Notes under the pieces: generated by a model | Told to the model about the DNA's origin: nothing | The model's database searches: none | The model's input: the letters and a program-made list of their open reading frames with translations, nothing else | Program-made: the position numbers and the translations under genes | Shown here: in pieces, positions 27,446 to 37,181 of the stretch | Layout of the letters: each line of letters starts with the position of its first letter | How positions within the stretch are numbered: the first letter of the stretch is position 1 | Source: Candidatus Electrothrix scaldis | Lineage (GTDB): Bacteria; Desulfobacterota; Desulfobulbia; Desulfobulbales; Desulfobulbaceae | Length of the DNA stretch: 64,000 nucleotides | NCBI GenBank assembly: GCA_033584155.1 | Contig: CP138355.1 | Span: forward strand, 4,163,826-4,227,825 | Direction: 5' to 3'

Positions 27446-28753
27446 GTGAAGCGCCACCCTGTTTTTCGCTTATTATGCACATCCACGCTCTGGCTTTATT
27501 GCACAGCCCTGGCACAGGCCAATCAGGTTATCACTCAGGAGGAACGGGCCTGGGCTCGACAAATCCTGACTCAGGAAAAAGCTCTGGGCAAAAGAAAGAC
27601 CCAGAGTTCCATTGCTGTCCTCTACTTCGATAACCGATCAGGTCGTGAGGAGCTGACCCCTTTGCAAAAGGGTATGGCCGTCATGCTGATTAAGGATCTC
27701 TCTAAGCTGGATCAGGTTGAGGTGGTGGAACGAACCAAATTACAGGCGCTCCTGGATGAAATGGAGCTTGGCCGCTCCGGCCTGATGGACCCGGAAACAG
27801 CGCCTGAGGTCGGCGTGTTACTCAGGACCAACTATGTCACCGGAGGCGATCTTCTCAAGGGGGAAACAGCAGAGCTGGAAATCAATGCCTCTGTGTTTGA
27901 TGTGCCTCTGGACAAATTCACACCCTTGCAGCCGGTTACCGGAGCAGTAAATGAGATCTCCAAGCTGGAAAAGAAAATCCTTTTCAGCATCCTGGACCAT
28001 ATGCAGATTGAGCTTTCTCCACAAAAAAAGGCGAAGCTCTCCCGTCCTCTTTCCAGCAGTACTGCGGCCCTGCTCTCCCTCTTTGCTGGTATTGATTATT
28101 CTGACCGTGGGCTCTATCTCAGAGCAGCGCAAATGTATAAGCAAGCTTTAAAGGAAGATCCTAAGCTCAAAATGGCCAAGAATGCCTTGAAGGAATTAAA
28201 AGGCATGGGGCTGGTTACGCCGGAAGAACTCGGTGACAAGCCTGCAAAGCCGAAGAATCCCCCCTCGACTGCTGCGAACGCAGTTCCTCAGGATATCCCG
28301 CAAGATGACGAGGGGCTTTCCACAGGCAGCATTATTGCTATCGGGCTTGGTATGGCAGCTGTGGGCGGGGGACTGGCCCTTGCTCTGGGGCAGAGTGATG
28401 ATGATTCTTCCTCATCATCTGTTGTCGCAGATCCAGACGATACGACCCCACCAACGGTCTCTGCTGATCCGGCAGAAAACACTACCCTGGATTGTACCGG
28501 GGGCAACATTCTCTTTTCCTTTTCCGAGGCTATGGCAAGTTCCGGTGAGGCTTTTCTTTCTAACGGCGGGACAATCCAGCAGGGCTGGCGCGGGGACAGG
28601 GTCTATGAGATCAGCTGGTCAACCGACGAGAGCATATGTAATAATACCTCTGACGTGACGGTCACCCTGAGTGGCTTTAAAGATGTCTCAGAAAATCTCC
28701 TGGCCGACCCAATCAGTTTCACCTACTCTACCGCCGAACAGCAGGTTCCGTAA
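27446..28753 (+). CDS. CsgG-like protein with TPR and Ig-like domain
   Basis: 435-residue exported protein. It has a signal peptide ending near AQA, then a CsgG-like domain (SIAVLYFDNRSGREELTPLQKG, VEVVERTKLQALLDEMELG, TNYVTGGDLLKG), a TPR-like helix pair, a hydrophobic segment GSIIAIGLGMAAVGGGLALALG near residue 292 and an acidic Ser-rich linker (DDDSSSSS). It ends in an Ig-like domain of the SbsA type (DTTPPTVSADPAENT...). No lipobox Cys is obvious at the mature start. The GTG start has AAAGGAGG seven bases upstream. It could be an outer-membrane-associated sensor or pore; not a curli gene set. Confidence 0.6.
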   Translation: MKRHPVFRLLCTSTLWLYCTALAQANQVITQEERAWARQILTQEKALGKRKTQSSIAVLYFDNRSGREELTPLQKGMAVMLIKDLSKLDQVEVVERTKLQALLDEMELGRSGLMDPETAPEVGVLLRTNYVTGGDLLKGETAELEINASVFDVPLDKFTPLQPVTGAVNEISKLEKKILFSILDHMQIELSPQKKAKLSRPLSSSTAALLSLFAGIDYSDRGLYLRAAQMYKQALKEDPKLKMAKNALKELKGMGLVTPEELGDKPAKPKNPPSTAANAVPQDIPQDDEGLSTGSIIAIGLGMAAVGGGLALALGQSDDDSSSSSVVADPDDTTPPTVSADPAENTTLDCTGGNILFSFSEAMASSGEAFLSNGGTIQQGWRGDRVYEISWSTDESICNNTSDVTVTLSGFKDVSENLLADPISFTYSTAEQQVP

Positions 28754-28777
28754 TAGGCTGATACCACACTGTAAGCG

Positions 28778-28795
28778 AAAAGAGTCAGCTCTTTT
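28778..28795 (+). terminator. Rho-independent terminator
   Basis: AAAAGAG-TCAG-CTCTTTT then T, 25 bases after the CsgG-like stop. Confidence 0.75.
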
Positions 28796-28809
28796 TGCCA
28801 CAACTTCAT

Positions 28810-28843
28810 CCCCTGCTATCCTTCGTCCTGCCGGATAGCGGGG
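28810..28843 (+). terminator. Second hairpin after CsgG-like gene
   Basis: CCCTGCTATCC pairs with GGATAGCGGGG (one G-T), followed by ATTTTC; a likely back-up terminator. Confidence 0.55.
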
Positions 28844-28860
28844 ATTTTCAGCACAATCCT

Positions 28861-28995
28861 TCATACCGCAACAGCCTCAATTTCAGTTCCATCGGTCAGC
28901 AAGAGATAGGACTTCAATTTAGGCAAGCGTCTGATATCAGAGAGTGCCTGATACGACCTGATCTGGGCAATCCCTTCGGCCCGTTTTGCTTCCAT
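28861..28995 (-). pseudogene. Possible C-terminal gene remnant
   Basis: A 44-codon frame (MEAKRAEGIAQIRSYQALSD, then LPKLKSYLLLTDGTEIE) looks like the last part of a nuclease-ATPase type protein (AQI-x-Y and L-x-Y-LL-TDG pattern). It has no proper start or upstream domain, and lies in the 336-base gap before ispE. Probably a fossil, weakly supported. Confidence 0.25.
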
Positions 28996-29089
28996 TCCTC
29001 TTGCCCCTTCCTCCTGGCTTATGATATCCTGCCTTCCGACCTGAGAAGAACACAATCCGGCATATCCCCTCTCTGTAAGGACAAGCAAC

Positions 29090-30040
29090 GTGAATGAACA
29101 GACAACCCGGCTCAAGCTGCTGGCTCCGGCCAAGATCAACCTCACCCTGAAAATCCTCGGTAAAAGAGAGGATGGTTACCACGAGCTGGAGACCCTGATG
29201 CAAAAGGTTTCCCTCTTTGATGAACTTGAGCTGAGCCTCACAGACGAGCCAGGCATAACTATACATTGCTCCAATTACTCCCATTACTCCAATGCAGACC
29301 TGCCAGAGGATAAGGATAATATCGCAGTACGGGCAGCGCAGCTTTTTCTCCAGGAGACCAATAACAGCAGCCAAGGCGTTAACATCGTGCTGAAAAAAAA
29401 CATTCCCATTGCCGCTGGCCTGGGTGGTGGCTCCAGCAATGCCGCAGCTGTTATCAACGGTCTTGATCAGCTCCTGAACACCAACTGCCCGGCAAAACAA
29501 CGGGCCGAAATGGGAGTACGAATAGGTGCCGATGTCCCCTTGTTCGTTTATGATTTCCCAGCAGCCCTTGCCAGAGGTATAGGAGAACGCCTCCTACCAG
29601 TTCCTTCCTTATCCGCCTTTCAAGTGCTCCTTGTTAATCCAGGGATCCTCGTTTCAACAAAATGGGCCTTTGAAGCTTTTTCCGCAACAGCAAAAAGAAT
29701 TACATTGACAGCCGAAAAAAAAACGTTTACTCTTCCTTGCTCTAAAAATTGTAGGCAGAAAATTGCATCGAACAAGGGACAGTCTCAGGACTTTACCTTT
29801 CCAGATGACTTGCACAACGATCTTGAGCTGGTGACGGCGGAACGCCACCCCATCATCCAGAACTTGAAAGATCGTCTGCTTACCAACGGAGCAGCAGGGG
29901 CAATGATGTCCGGTTCCGGCTCAACAGTCTTCGGACTTTTTCATGAGACGGCCAAAGATCAGGCAGAACAGTGCCGTAGCCTGCTCCAACAAGAATATGA
30001 TCAAGTATACCTTGTTTCTCCTCTTGAGGGAAAACAGTGA
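29090..30040 (+). CDS. ispE: 4-diphosphocytidyl-2-C-methyl-D-erythritol kinase
   Basis: Phosphorylates CDP-methylerythritol in the MEP isoprenoid pathway; cytosolic GHMP kinase. Motifs are APAKINLTLKILGKREDGYHEL at the N-terminus (Lys and Asp of the active site), the glycine-rich GHMP loop IPIAAGLGGGSSNAAAVING near residue 102, and GAAGAMMSGSGSTVFGLF near 266. The 316-residue length is slightly long, with an inserted segment near 200-230. GTG start, with AAGGA eight bases upstream. tRNA-Gln and prs follow, the common order ispE-tRNA-prs. Confidence 0.95.
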   Translation: MNEQTTRLKLLAPAKINLTLKILGKREDGYHELETLMQKVSLFDELELSLTDEPGITIHCSNYSHYSNADLPEDKDNIAVRAAQLFLQETNNSSQGVNIVLKKNIPIAAGLGGGSSNAAAVINGLDQLLNTNCPAKQRAEMGVRIGADVPLFVYDFPAALARGIGERLLPVPSLSAFQVLLVNPGILVSTKWAFEAFSATAKRITLTAEKKTFTLPCSKNCRQKIASNKGQSQDFTFPDDLHNDLELVTAERHPIIQNLKDRLLTNGAAGAMMSGSGSTVFGLFHETAKDQAEQCRSLLQQEYDQVYLVSPLEGKQ

Positions 30041-30072
30041 GCTGATCAAAAAACAGAGCGTAAAAAACAGGA

Positions 30073-30147
30073 TGGGGCGTCGTCAAGCGGTAAGACACAA
30101 GGTTTTGATCCTTGCATTCGGGGGTTCGAATCCCTCCGCCCCAGCCA
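30073..30147 (+). tRNA. tRNA-Gln (TTG anticodon)
   Basis: Acceptor TGGGGCG / CGCCCCA with encoded GCCA end. The D arm includes GTCAAGCGGTAAGAC, the anticodon stem CAAGG / CCTTG has loop TTTTGAT, and the T arm CGGGGGTTCGAATCCCTCC is normal. The anticodon TTG reads CAA/CAG Gln codons. It lies 33 bases past ispE and 33 before prs. Confidence 0.97.
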
Positions 30148-30179
30148 GTTTTTACTAGGCATGCTATAGAGGTTCTAAA

Positions 30180-31118
30180 ATGCCAAACATAATGAAGGTG
30201 TTCACCGGCAACGCCAATCCGGAAATCGCCCAGGAAATTTGCAATTATCTCGACATGCCGCTGTCAAAAGCGGAAGTCAGACAGTTCAGTGACGGTGAAG
30301 TCTCTGTCGAGATAGGGGAAAATGTACGCGGCACAGATGTTTTTGTTATTCAGCCGACCTGTACACCGGTTAACGATCACCTGATGGAATTGGTGATCAT
30401 GGTGGACGCATTGCGCAGAGCATCGGCAAGACGTATCACAGCAGTTCTGCCGTATTACGGCTATGCGCGTCAGGATCGCAAAGTACGGCCCCGTGTACCA
30501 ATTACAGCTAAAGCTGTGGCAGAGATGCTGATGGCCGTAGGTACCAGAAGGGTCCTGTGCATGGACTTGCATGCGGGTCAGATCCAGGGTTTTTTCAATA
30601 TCCCGGTGGATCATCTTTATTCCGCACCGATTCTGCTCAAACATATTCGTCGTAATTTTGAAGACGTGGTTATGGTTTCTCCAGATGCTGGCGGTGTGGA
30701 GCGAACTAGAGCCTTTGCTAAGCGTTTGAATGCCGACTTGGCTATTATTGACAAGCGTCGTGAACGGGCCAACGAGTGCGAGGCCATGAACGTTATTGGC
30801 GATGTCAGTGGCAAGACGGCTATTTTGCTGGACGACATGGTTGATACTGCTGGCACCTTATGTGGTGCTGCTGCCCGATTAAAAGAAAACGGGGCCAAAG
30901 AAGTTCATGCCTGCTGTGCCCATGCAGTCCTTTCCGGGCCAGCCATTGAGCGCATCAACGATTCGCAGATAAAATCATTAGTGGTAACCAATTCGATACC
31001 GCTTGCAGACAAAGGCGAACGTTGCGATAAAATTAAAGTGCTGTCTGTCGGCGAGCTGCTTGGTGAGGCTATCAGTCGCATCCATTCGGAAGACTCGGTC
31101 AGTTATCTCTTTGTGTAG
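30180..31118 (+). CDS. prs: Ribose-phosphate pyrophosphokinase
   Basis: Makes PRPP from ribose 5-phosphate and ATP for nucleotide, His and Trp synthesis. The 312-residue protein is of normal length. Visible marks are the ATP site [30 protein letters not shown], the metal/catalytic [11 protein letters not shown] near residue 128, and the PRPP-binding [12 protein letters not shown] near 216. The ATG follows GAGG with a spacing of about eight. It is between tRNA-Gln and rplY, as expected for this group. Confidence 0.97.
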   Translation: MPNIMKVFTGNANPEIAQEICNYLDMPLSKAEVRQFSDGEVSVEIGENVRGTDVFVIQPTCTPVNDHLMELVIMVDALRRASARRITAVLPYYGYARQDRKVRPRVPITAKAVAEMLMAVGTRRVLCMDLHAGQIQGFFNIPVDHLYSAPILLKHIRRNFEDVVMVSPDAGGVERTRAFAKRLNADLAIIDKRRERANECEAMNVIGDVSGKTAILLDDMVDTAGTLCGAAARLKENGAKEVHACCAHAVLSGPAIERINDSQIKSLVVTNSIPLADKGERCDKIKVLSVGELLGEAISRIHSEDSVSYLFV

Positions 31119-31203
31119 CCTGTCCGCTGTTCAGCTTGCGGTTCCGATAGAAAATTTCAAAATTTAATTTTGCTATATCTCTTAGAAAAGAAAGGGGAAT
31201 GAT

Positions 31204-31761
31204 ATGATTCAGGTTGATATTCCGGCCGCTGTTCGGACAGCCTTCGGAAAAGGTGAATCACGGCGTCTTCGTGTGGATAAAAAGACTCCTGCTGTACTGT
31301 ACGGAAAGGGTGAGGATGCTCTGGCCCTGCAATTTGACGAAGCAATATTGCACAAAGATTTGCTGTTCATTCATGGTCGCAATGCAGTTGTGACCCTGGA
31401 TATCGACGGTGACTCTGCTGACAAACGTCATGTATTGGTTCGTGAAATCCAGAAACATCCTGTTCAGGAACGAGTTCTCCACGTTGATTTCCAGGAAATT
31501 GACCTTGAGACCACCAGAAAATTCAAAGTTGATCTGCGCCTGACCGGTGTGGCCAAAGGCGTTGACATGGGTGGAGATCTGGAGGTTTCCAAATATTCTG
31601 TCGTTCTACAAGGACGTCCGCTGGATATTCCAGATGAGATCGTAGCAGACATCACCTCTCTGGAGCGCGGTGGGAAGGGGCTGACCTGTGGCGACCTGTC
31701 CATCCCGGAAAACGTTGAGATGTTGGACAAGCCAGGAGCAGTCTGCGCTGCTGTTATCTAA
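31204..31761 (+). CDS. rplY: 50S ribosomal protein L25 (CTC type)
   Basis: Binds 5S rRNA. 185 residues: an N-terminal L25 beta-barrel (about 1-90: GKGESRRLRVDKKTPAVLYG, VLVREIQKHPVQERVLHVDF) and the C-terminal TL5/CTC domain (FKVDLRLTGVAKGVDMGG). The long form is usual outside gammaproteobacteria. GAAAGGGGA precedes the ATG. It is followed by a terminator and then pth, the usual partner. Confidence 0.93.
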   Translation: MIQVDIPAAVRTAFGKGESRRLRVDKKTPAVLYGKGEDALALQFDEAILHKDLLFIHGRNAVVTLDIDGDSADKRHVLVREIQKHPVQERVLHVDFQEIDLETTRKFKVDLRLTGVAKGVDMGGDLEVSKYSVVLQGRPLDIPDEIVADITSLERGGKGLTCGDLSIPENVEMLDKPGAVCAAVI

Positions 31762-31785
31762 TACAGTACCAGAACGTAGTTTTAT

Positions 31786-31821
31786 AAAACCGGTAGGAAG
31801 CTTGCTTTCTTCCGGTTTTTT
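31786..31821 (+). terminator. Terminator after rplY
   Basis: AAAACCGG-x-AGGAA / TTCTTCCGGTTTT stem and loop, followed by T residues, 24 bases after the rplY stop. Confidence 0.85.
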
Positions 31822-31951
31822 CATTTCTACTCAGCAGCACCCCTCCTATCAGCCCTTCGCACCTCATCCCCTCAAGATCACCTTTCACTTTGAACCTCGC
31901 GAATCCTTAAAAATCAGGAAAACCCCATTACTCCCATAGAAGGATACTGTC

Positions 31952-32542
31952 ATGGCAGATTCTCACTATCTCATTATCGGACTCGGTAATCCAGGAACAC
32001 AATACCAACTGACCCGTCATAATGCAGGCTTTCTCGCGCTTGACGATTTTGCCGACCAACATCATTGCCAGCTCAAGAGCGAAAAATGGAACGGGCTCTA
32101 CGCTTCCGAACGCATCGAAGGGCAACGGGTTATCCTTCTCAAGCCACAAACCTTTATGAATAAGTCCGGGGAAAGCGCAATTCGCTTTATCGACTTCTAC
32201 CAAATCCCCCTCTCGAATATCCTGGTCATCTACGACGACCTTGATCTTGCCCGAGGGCGGGTGAAGATTGCAGCCAAAGGAGGACCTGGTGGACATAACG
32301 GCATTCGATCTCTGATTCAACACCTCGGTTCGTCTGATTTTTCCCGGCTCAAAATAGGGATAGGACGCCCGGAACGGGATGAGCAGGGACGCGGCATCCC
32401 AGTTGATCGCTATGTGCTGGGAAACTTTAACGACGAAGAGCTTGCTCTCTTCAATGAACGCCTTAGCCTGATACACGAGGCTATCAGCCTCTTTCTCCGC
32501 CAGGATGTGCATCAATGTATGAACAAGATTAATGGACGTTAA
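31952..32542 (+). CDS. pth: Peptidyl-tRNA hydrolase
   Basis: Recycles stalled peptidyl-tRNA. 196 residues with the family marks LIIGLGNPGTQYQLTRHNAGF (catalytic His near residue 23), KPQTFMNKSGE, and IYDDLDLARGRVKIAAKGGPGGHNGIRS near 90. The C-terminus is slightly extended. AAGGA lies about eight bases before the ATG. It follows rplY after a terminator and precedes carD. Confidence 0.96.
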   Translation: MADSHYLIIGLGNPGTQYQLTRHNAGFLALDDFADQHHCQLKSEKWNGLYASERIEGQRVILLKPQTFMNKSGESAIRFIDFYQIPLSNILVIYDDLDLARGRVKIAAKGGPGGHNGIRSLIQHLGSSDFSRLKIGIGRPERDEQGRGIPVDRYVLGNFNDEELALFNERLSLIHEAISLFLRQDVHQCMNKINGR

Positions 32543-32724
32543 GCAAGATACCCACATTCACCTTGCTCAAGAGCACGGTCACTTTTTACTGACATCTTTT
32601 TCCATTCTTTGCCAAATAGGGAAAAGTATGGTATAGTCTTTCCTTGGTCCCTACAAACTCTTTTTCGTTTGTAGTCAATTTGCAGTCAGCCGGAGTTGTT
32701 ATGAGTAGAGGCAAGGGGAGAACT

Positions 32725-33204
32725 ATGTTTACAACAGGTGATATGGCGGTGTACCCTTCACACGGCGTTGGCCGCATTGAAGACATTGAGGTACAGACCA
32801 TCGGTGGTATTGATCAATCGTTTTATGTTCTTAAAATTCTTGATAACGATATGACCATCATGATTCCCACAGCTACCTGTGAGAATGTCGGTCTCAGACC
32901 TATTATTTCCAAAAACGAAGTAAAAAAAGTTGTCGATATTCTGAAAGATCGTGACATTAAAGTCAGTGTCCAGACCTGGAACCGGCGATATCGCGACTAC
33001 ATGGAAAAAATTAAAACCGGTTCCGTCTTTGAAGTTGCAGTGGTCTTACGCGACCTGCTTCTGCTTAAAGGAGACAAAGACCTTTCCTACGGAGAGCGCA
33101 AGATGATGGACACAGCCAAGAGTCTTCTCATCAAAGAGATCTCTCTGGCCAAGAAGGTCGAAGAGGAAAAAGTGGAAAAACAGATCGACAAAATCTTTGA
33201 CTGA
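32725..33204 (+). CDS. CarD-family transcription regulator
   Basis: CdnL/CarD type protein that binds RNA polymerase beta and stabilises open promoter complexes, often at rRNA genes. The N-terminal RID domain (FTTGDMAVYPSHGVGRIEDIE, FYVLKILDNDMTIMIPT) and the helical C-terminal domain (NRRYRDYMEKIKTGSVFEVAVVLRDL; YGERKMMDTAKSLLIKEI) are present. I chose ATG 32725, which begins at the domain and has GGGGAG close by; ATG 32701 is an alternative with GGAG. The stop overlaps the next gene. Confidence 0.9.
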   Translation: MFTTGDMAVYPSHGVGRIEDIEVQTIGGIDQSFYVLKILDNDMTIMIPTATCENVGLRPIISKNEVKKVVDILKDRDIKVSVQTWNRRYRDYMEKIKTGSVFEVAVVLRDLLLLKGDKDLSYGERKMMDTAKSLLIKEISLAKKVEEEKVEKQIDKIFD

Positions 33205-34168
33205 TTTCCTTTCCAGCAGGACTATTTTGCCCTCCGCGCGTATCCCTTCACATTATCACATCCAGTCCCGGGAAAACGGGATGCGCCTTGATCATTTTCT
33301 GGCCCTCCATTTTCCCGAGCATTCCCGCTCCAGTCTCGGTAAACACATACGCTCTTCTCATATTTTAGTCAATGAGAAAACCGTCAAGCCTGGACATCGT
33401 TTACACCCTGATGATGTTGTTCTTGTAGACTTTCCTCCACGTATTGATAAGGATGAACCGCTGGCCCAGCCAGTAGATTTTTCTGTATTATACGAGGATG
33501 AAAGTCTGGTTGTGATCAATAAACCACCGGGTTTAGTTGTACATCCTGCTGCCGGTCATGCCGATAAGACCTTAGTCAACGGACTCCTTCATCGCTATGC
33601 TGATATGGCGAGCCTTGAAGGCGGCAGACCTGGGATTGTTCATCGCCTTGACAAGGACACCTCAGGAATTCTTCTGGTTGCCAGGACAGAAAAAGTCCAG
33701 GCTCTGCTCTCGGCTGCCTTTAAGAAACGGCAAGTCAGCAAGACCTACCATGCTCTGCTCCTACGTACACCGGAGAAACAGAGCGGACGCATTATTGCGC
33801 CCATTGGCAGACATCCGGTTCAGCGGAAAAAAATGACTATCCGCTCCGATGGCCGTTATGCTGCAAGTCATTGGGAGATCCTGGAGACCTTCCCTAACGG
33901 TATCTGTTTTGCAGAGATAGGCATAGAGACAGGTCGCACCCATCAGATCAGGGTCCATATGTCTTCCCTTAAGGCGCCTGTGCTAGGGGACGCCTTGTAC
34001 GGTGGAAAGGCGGAGAACAAGTTAAAAATCACAGCAGAACGACAGTTATTGCATGCCTCAATCCTGATCTTTACCCACCCTGTAAGCGGCAAAGAGTGCA
34101 GCTTCACCGCCCCGCTCTGGCCGGATATGGAACAGTTGCTCTCGCAATTACGGGAAAACAGCGAGTAG
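33197..34168 (+). CDS. rluD: RluD-type 23S rRNA pseudouridine synthase
   Basis: RluA-family enzyme that isomerises uridines in 23S rRNA (RluD acts on helix 69). An S4 domain (MRLDHFLALHFPEHSRSSLG to GHRLHPDD) at residues 29-80 precedes the catalytic domain, with HRLDKDTSGILLVAR near residue 150 (catalytic Asp) and ETGRTHQIRVHM near 250. The TTG start overlaps the carD stop by eight bases; the first true domain Met is at 29, so a later start is possible. Family membership is firm; the exact member could be RluC-like. Confidence 0.88.
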   Translation: MTDFLSSRTILPSARIPSHYHIQSRENGMRLDHFLALHFPEHSRSSLGKHIRSSHILVNEKTVKPGHRLHPDDVVLVDFPPRIDKDEPLAQPVDFSVLYEDESLVVINKPPGLVVHPAAGHADKTLVNGLLHRYADMASLEGGRPGIVHRLDKDTSGILLVARTEKVQALLSAAFKKRQVSKTYHALLLRTPEKQSGRIIAPIGRHPVQRKKMTIRSDGRYAASHWEILETFPNGICFAEIGIETGRTHQIRVHMSSLKAPVLGDALYGGKAENKLKITAERQLLHASILIFTHPVSGKECSFTAPLWPDMEQLLSQLRENSE

Positions 34169-34175
34169 ACGACCT

Positions 34176-34811
34176 GTGCAAGCTGAACAATTACCCTCAA
34201 AAAAGCAAGAAGCGCCTGAGCGGCGCGTCATAGGGGTCACCGGTGGCATAGGATCAGGCAAAAGTCGGGCATCCTCCTTTCTTGCCCAAGAATATAATCT
34301 TCCACTGATCAATCTTGATATTGTTTGCCGAGATCTTCTCCAACCCGATAATGCTGGCTGGCAGGCCCTGCGCAAGCTCTTGCCGGATGTCTACTTTTCT
34401 CCAACCGGAGAACTCGACCGAGCATATTTTCGTCAGCAACTCTTTGCTGACACCTCCTTGCGGGAACAGGTTGATGCAACGCTTCACCCCCTGGCCCGCC
34501 AGGAAATGGTGCAAAAAATCGAGCTCTTGACTGGTCTGGTTCTGGTTGAAATCCCCTTGCTCTTTGAAGCGGGCTGGCAGGACGATGTGGACTGTACCCT
34601 TGTTATCTATGCGGACATGGCTGCACGTATCCAGCGAATTATAGACCGGGATCAGGTCAGCAGAGAACAGGCCCAACAGGCTATAGCAACCCAACAATGT
34701 CTCCGGGAAAAAGCAGCTCACGCGGACTATGTTATTGATAACTCTGGTTCATGGCAACACACCTGCGCCCTGCTCCACCACTGGCTTACTACTATACTTG
34801 ATGAAAAATAA
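34176..34811 (+). CDS. coaE: Dephospho-CoA kinase
   Basis: Last step of coenzyme A synthesis. The P-loop GVTGGIGSGKS is near residue 20, DIVCRDL near 46, and HPLARQEM near 105; the end has the conserved ADYVIDNSG. 211 residues, normal size. GTG start eight bases after the rluD stop; no Shine-Dalgarno visible. It is the last gene of a carD-rluD-coaE run. Confidence 0.93.
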   Translation: MQAEQLPSKKQEAPERRVIGVTGGIGSGKSRASSFLAQEYNLPLINLDIVCRDLLQPDNAGWQALRKLLPDVYFSPTGELDRAYFRQQLFADTSLREQVDATLHPLARQEMVQKIELLTGLVLVEIPLLFEAGWQDDVDCTLVIYADMAARIQRIIDRDQVSREQAQQAIATQQCLREKAAHADYVIDNSGSWQHTCALLHHWLTTILDEK

Positions 34812-34839
34812 GGGAAAGACCTTTTTTTAAAAAAAAGAA

Positions 34840-34868
34840 TTGACAAGAAAAGTAAAAAACAATATTTT
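34840..34868 (+). promoter_or_regulatory. Sigma70-like promoter, far upstream of rho
   Basis: TTGACA at 34840-34845, 17-base spacer, TATTTT at 34863-34868, in very AT-rich DNA. It would give a leader of about 460 bases to rho, a gene often autoregulated through a long leader. Confidence 0.5.
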
Positions 34869-35095
34869 AATAAAAAAATATTTTAAATATTTTTTCCAAC
34901 TTTTTCCTCAAAATTCGATATTTTCGGCAGAGATCATCAGGGCAGCTTGCCCTATCTGTTATTTAAACAACATAAACAATTCGCAGTACGAGCGGTAACA
35001 CATCTCCTCTCGCCTCAATCTCCAGTTGTAGAGAGATCAACCAACAGCCATACTTCGAATTCACCTGCCTGTTTCATTCTAAAAAAATAACCTAG

Positions 35096-35125
35096 TTGAC
35101 ATCAAATTGCCCTCAGCCAGATAAT
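35096..35125 (+). promoter_or_regulatory. Second sigma70-like promoter for rho
   Basis: TTGACA at 35096-35101, 18-base spacer, GATAAT at 35120-35125, about 200 bases before the rho start. The rest of 34812-35331 shows no ORF. Confidence 0.5.
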
Positions 35126-35331
35126 TATTTATTCACTGAGTAAAACACTATTTCGAGCCAGTGCGTTTTCTTTGACTGAATAACTAACTCATACGTTCCG
35201 AGAGACACACTGCACTGCGAATAATCACCCGGCACCACATTACGCGCTGAAGACAAAGAATTCCTGTTCAGCGCAGGACATTCCCTTACCCATCTTATTA
35301 CTACCCAAACCCGTGGAGGAAGGATCCGTTA

Positions 35332-36579
35332 ATGAATCCTACTGAGTTAAAAAATAAAAATATTAAAGAACTTGTCGCACTGGCAGCATCTTTGCGTATT
35401 GAAGGATACAGCTCCATGCGGAAACAGGAGCTTATCTTCGCTATCCTCAAATCTCAGGCCGATGAAGACGGTAAGCTTCGCGGAAGCGGGGTCCTTGACG
35501 TACTGCAAGATGGGTTCGGCTTTCTCCGGGCACCGGATTACAACTACCTGCCCGGCCCTGACGATATCTATGTTTCGCCCTCTCAGATCCGACGCCTTAA
35601 CCTGCGCACAGGCGACACCATTGAAGGTGAAGTCAGGGCACCTAAGGAAAACGAACGCTACTTTGCCCTCCTCAAAGTCGACAAGGTCAACCACGACGAC
35701 CCTGAGGAATGTAATAATAAAACCCTGTTCGTCAACCTCACACCTCTGCATCCTGACCAACAGATTAACCTTGAGGATGAGCCGGATAATTACTCCACCA
35801 GGGTCATGAATATGGTTGCTCCACTGGGTAAGGGGCAGCGTGGCCTCATTGTGGCCCCCCCCCGCACCGGTAAAACGGTTCTCATGCAGCATATTGCCCA
35901 GTCTATCGTCAAAAACCATAAAGAAATCATCCCCATTGTCCTGCTGATCGACGAGCGCCCGGAAGAGGTTACCGACATGAAGCGGAGCGTGAACGCCGAG
36001 GTGGTCAGCTCCACCTTTGACGAACCGCCCCAGCGTCATATCCAGGTAGCAGAAATGGTTATTGAGAAAGCCAAGCGCTTGGTTGAGCACAAAAAAGACG
36101 TTGTTATTCTTCTCGACTCCATCACCCGACTAGCGCGTGCCTACAACACGGTCACACCAGCATCAGGTAAAATTCTCTCCGGTGGTGTTGAGGCCAATGC
36201 TCTGCATCGTCCAAAACGCTTTTTCGGCGCAGCCCGTAATATCGAAGAAGGCGGCAGCCTGACTATCCTGGCCACAGCTCTGATTGAAACCGGCAGCCGT
36301 ATGGACGATGTTATCTTTGAAGAATTCAAAGGAACCGGTAATATGGAGCTGGTACTGGATCGCAAGATGTCTGACCGACGCATTTATCCGGCCATTAATA
36401 TCCAGAAATCTGGTACTCGTAAAGAAGACCTGTTGCTGTCTGAGGAAGAAATGAACCGCATGTGGATATTGCGCAAATTACTTGCCTCCATGAACCCGGC
36501 AGATGCTATGGAATTTCTCCTCGGCAAGATGGAGCAAACCAAGACCAACGGGGAATTCTTTGCTTCAATGAACAGCTAA
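35332..36579 (+). CDS. rho: Transcription termination factor Rho
   Basis: Hexameric RNA helicase that ends transcription. The N-terminal helical Rho_N domain ([34 protein letters not shown]), the RNA-binding cold-shock domain ([15 protein letters not shown]), and the RecA-type motor are seen: Walker A APPRTGKT near residue 180, Walker [17 protein letters not shown], and the R/Q loop segment [21 protein letters not shown]. 415 residues, normal. GGAGG precedes the ATG. A long AT-rich leader with two promoter candidates lies upstream. Confidence 0.97.
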   Translation: MNPTELKNKNIKELVALAASLRIEGYSSMRKQELIFAILKSQADEDGKLRGSGVLDVLQDGFGFLRAPDYNYLPGPDDIYVSPSQIRRLNLRTGDTIEGEVRAPKENERYFALLKVDKVNHDDPEECNNKTLFVNLTPLHPDQQINLEDEPDNYSTRVMNMVAPLGKGQRGLIVAPPRTGKTVLMQHIAQSIVKNHKEIIPIVLLIDERPEEVTDMKRSVNAEVVSSTFDEPPQRHIQVAEMVIEKAKRLVEHKKDVVILLDSITRLARAYNTVTPASGKILSGGVEANALHRPKRFFGAARNIEEGGSLTILATALIETGSRMDDVIFEEFKGTGNMELVLDRKMSDRRIYPAINIQKSGTRKEDLLLSEEEMNRMWILRKLLASMNPADAMEFLLGKMEQTKTNGEFFASMNS

Positions 36580-36830
36580 TCCTACTCTTTTTCTGGCGGA
36601 TCGGCACAAACAGAAAAAAAGCTTTTGAAAGCGATTTTTCTTTGTTTTAAAAGCTAATCCGGGTATGATATTTTTTTAAAATCTGTATAATTCTCTCCAG
36701 ACCCTGCGGATTGAGAGAGAAAAATGAAAATTGCCCAGTCGAGTCATTAGCTTTGCTGGACAATTTTATACAAACTTGCAAATAATAACTCGCTGTTATG
36801 CGAACATATTCTCTGGAGGCCGAGAAGACG

Positions 36831-37049
36831 ATGAAACCGGATATCCATCCCGAATATCATAAGATCAAGGCGAAATGCGCTTGCGGTAATGAGGTTGAAC
36901 TGGGCTCTGTTAACGAGAGCATAGAGGTTGAAATTTGTTCTGGCTGTCATCCTTTTTTCACTGGTAAGCAAAAGCTGGTTGATACCGCTGGTCGTATTGA
37001 AAAATTCAAGAAAAAATACGCCAAGCATCTCGCCCAGAAAAAGGCATAA
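36831..37049 (+). CDS. rpmE: 50S ribosomal protein L31
   Basis: 72 residues, the Zn-binding (C+) form with CACG near 15 and CSGCHPF near 36. The start at ATG 36831 ([10 protein letters not shown]) matches the family; the frame runs upstream to 36798. It lies between rho and prfA, a common order. The 250-base gap after rho has no clear element. Confidence 0.92.
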   Translation: MKPDIHPEYHKIKAKCACGNEVELGSVNESIEVEICSGCHPFFTGKQKLVDTAGRIEKFKKKYAKHLAQKKA

Positions 37050-37067
37050 GCCAACCTTTTTTTTCAC

Positions 37068-37110
37068 AAACCGCATGGCAGTTTTCTGTCATGTGGTTTT
37101 CTTTTTTTTC
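37068..37110 (+). terminator. Terminator after rpmE
   Basis: AACCGCATGGCAG / CTGTCATGTGGTT stem with a TTTT loop, followed by TTCTTTTTTTT. Confidence 0.85.
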
Positions 37111-37181
37111 TTGTATCGTTTCATACCTTCTTAGCACCTGCTCTTCTTTCATACGAAAGAAAGATACCTGCCAGATATCCC

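Noticed and set aside
36580-36830. Possible hairpin AAAAGCTTTTG around 36615
   Set aside because: Weak stem and no clean T run, so it is not called as the rho terminator.
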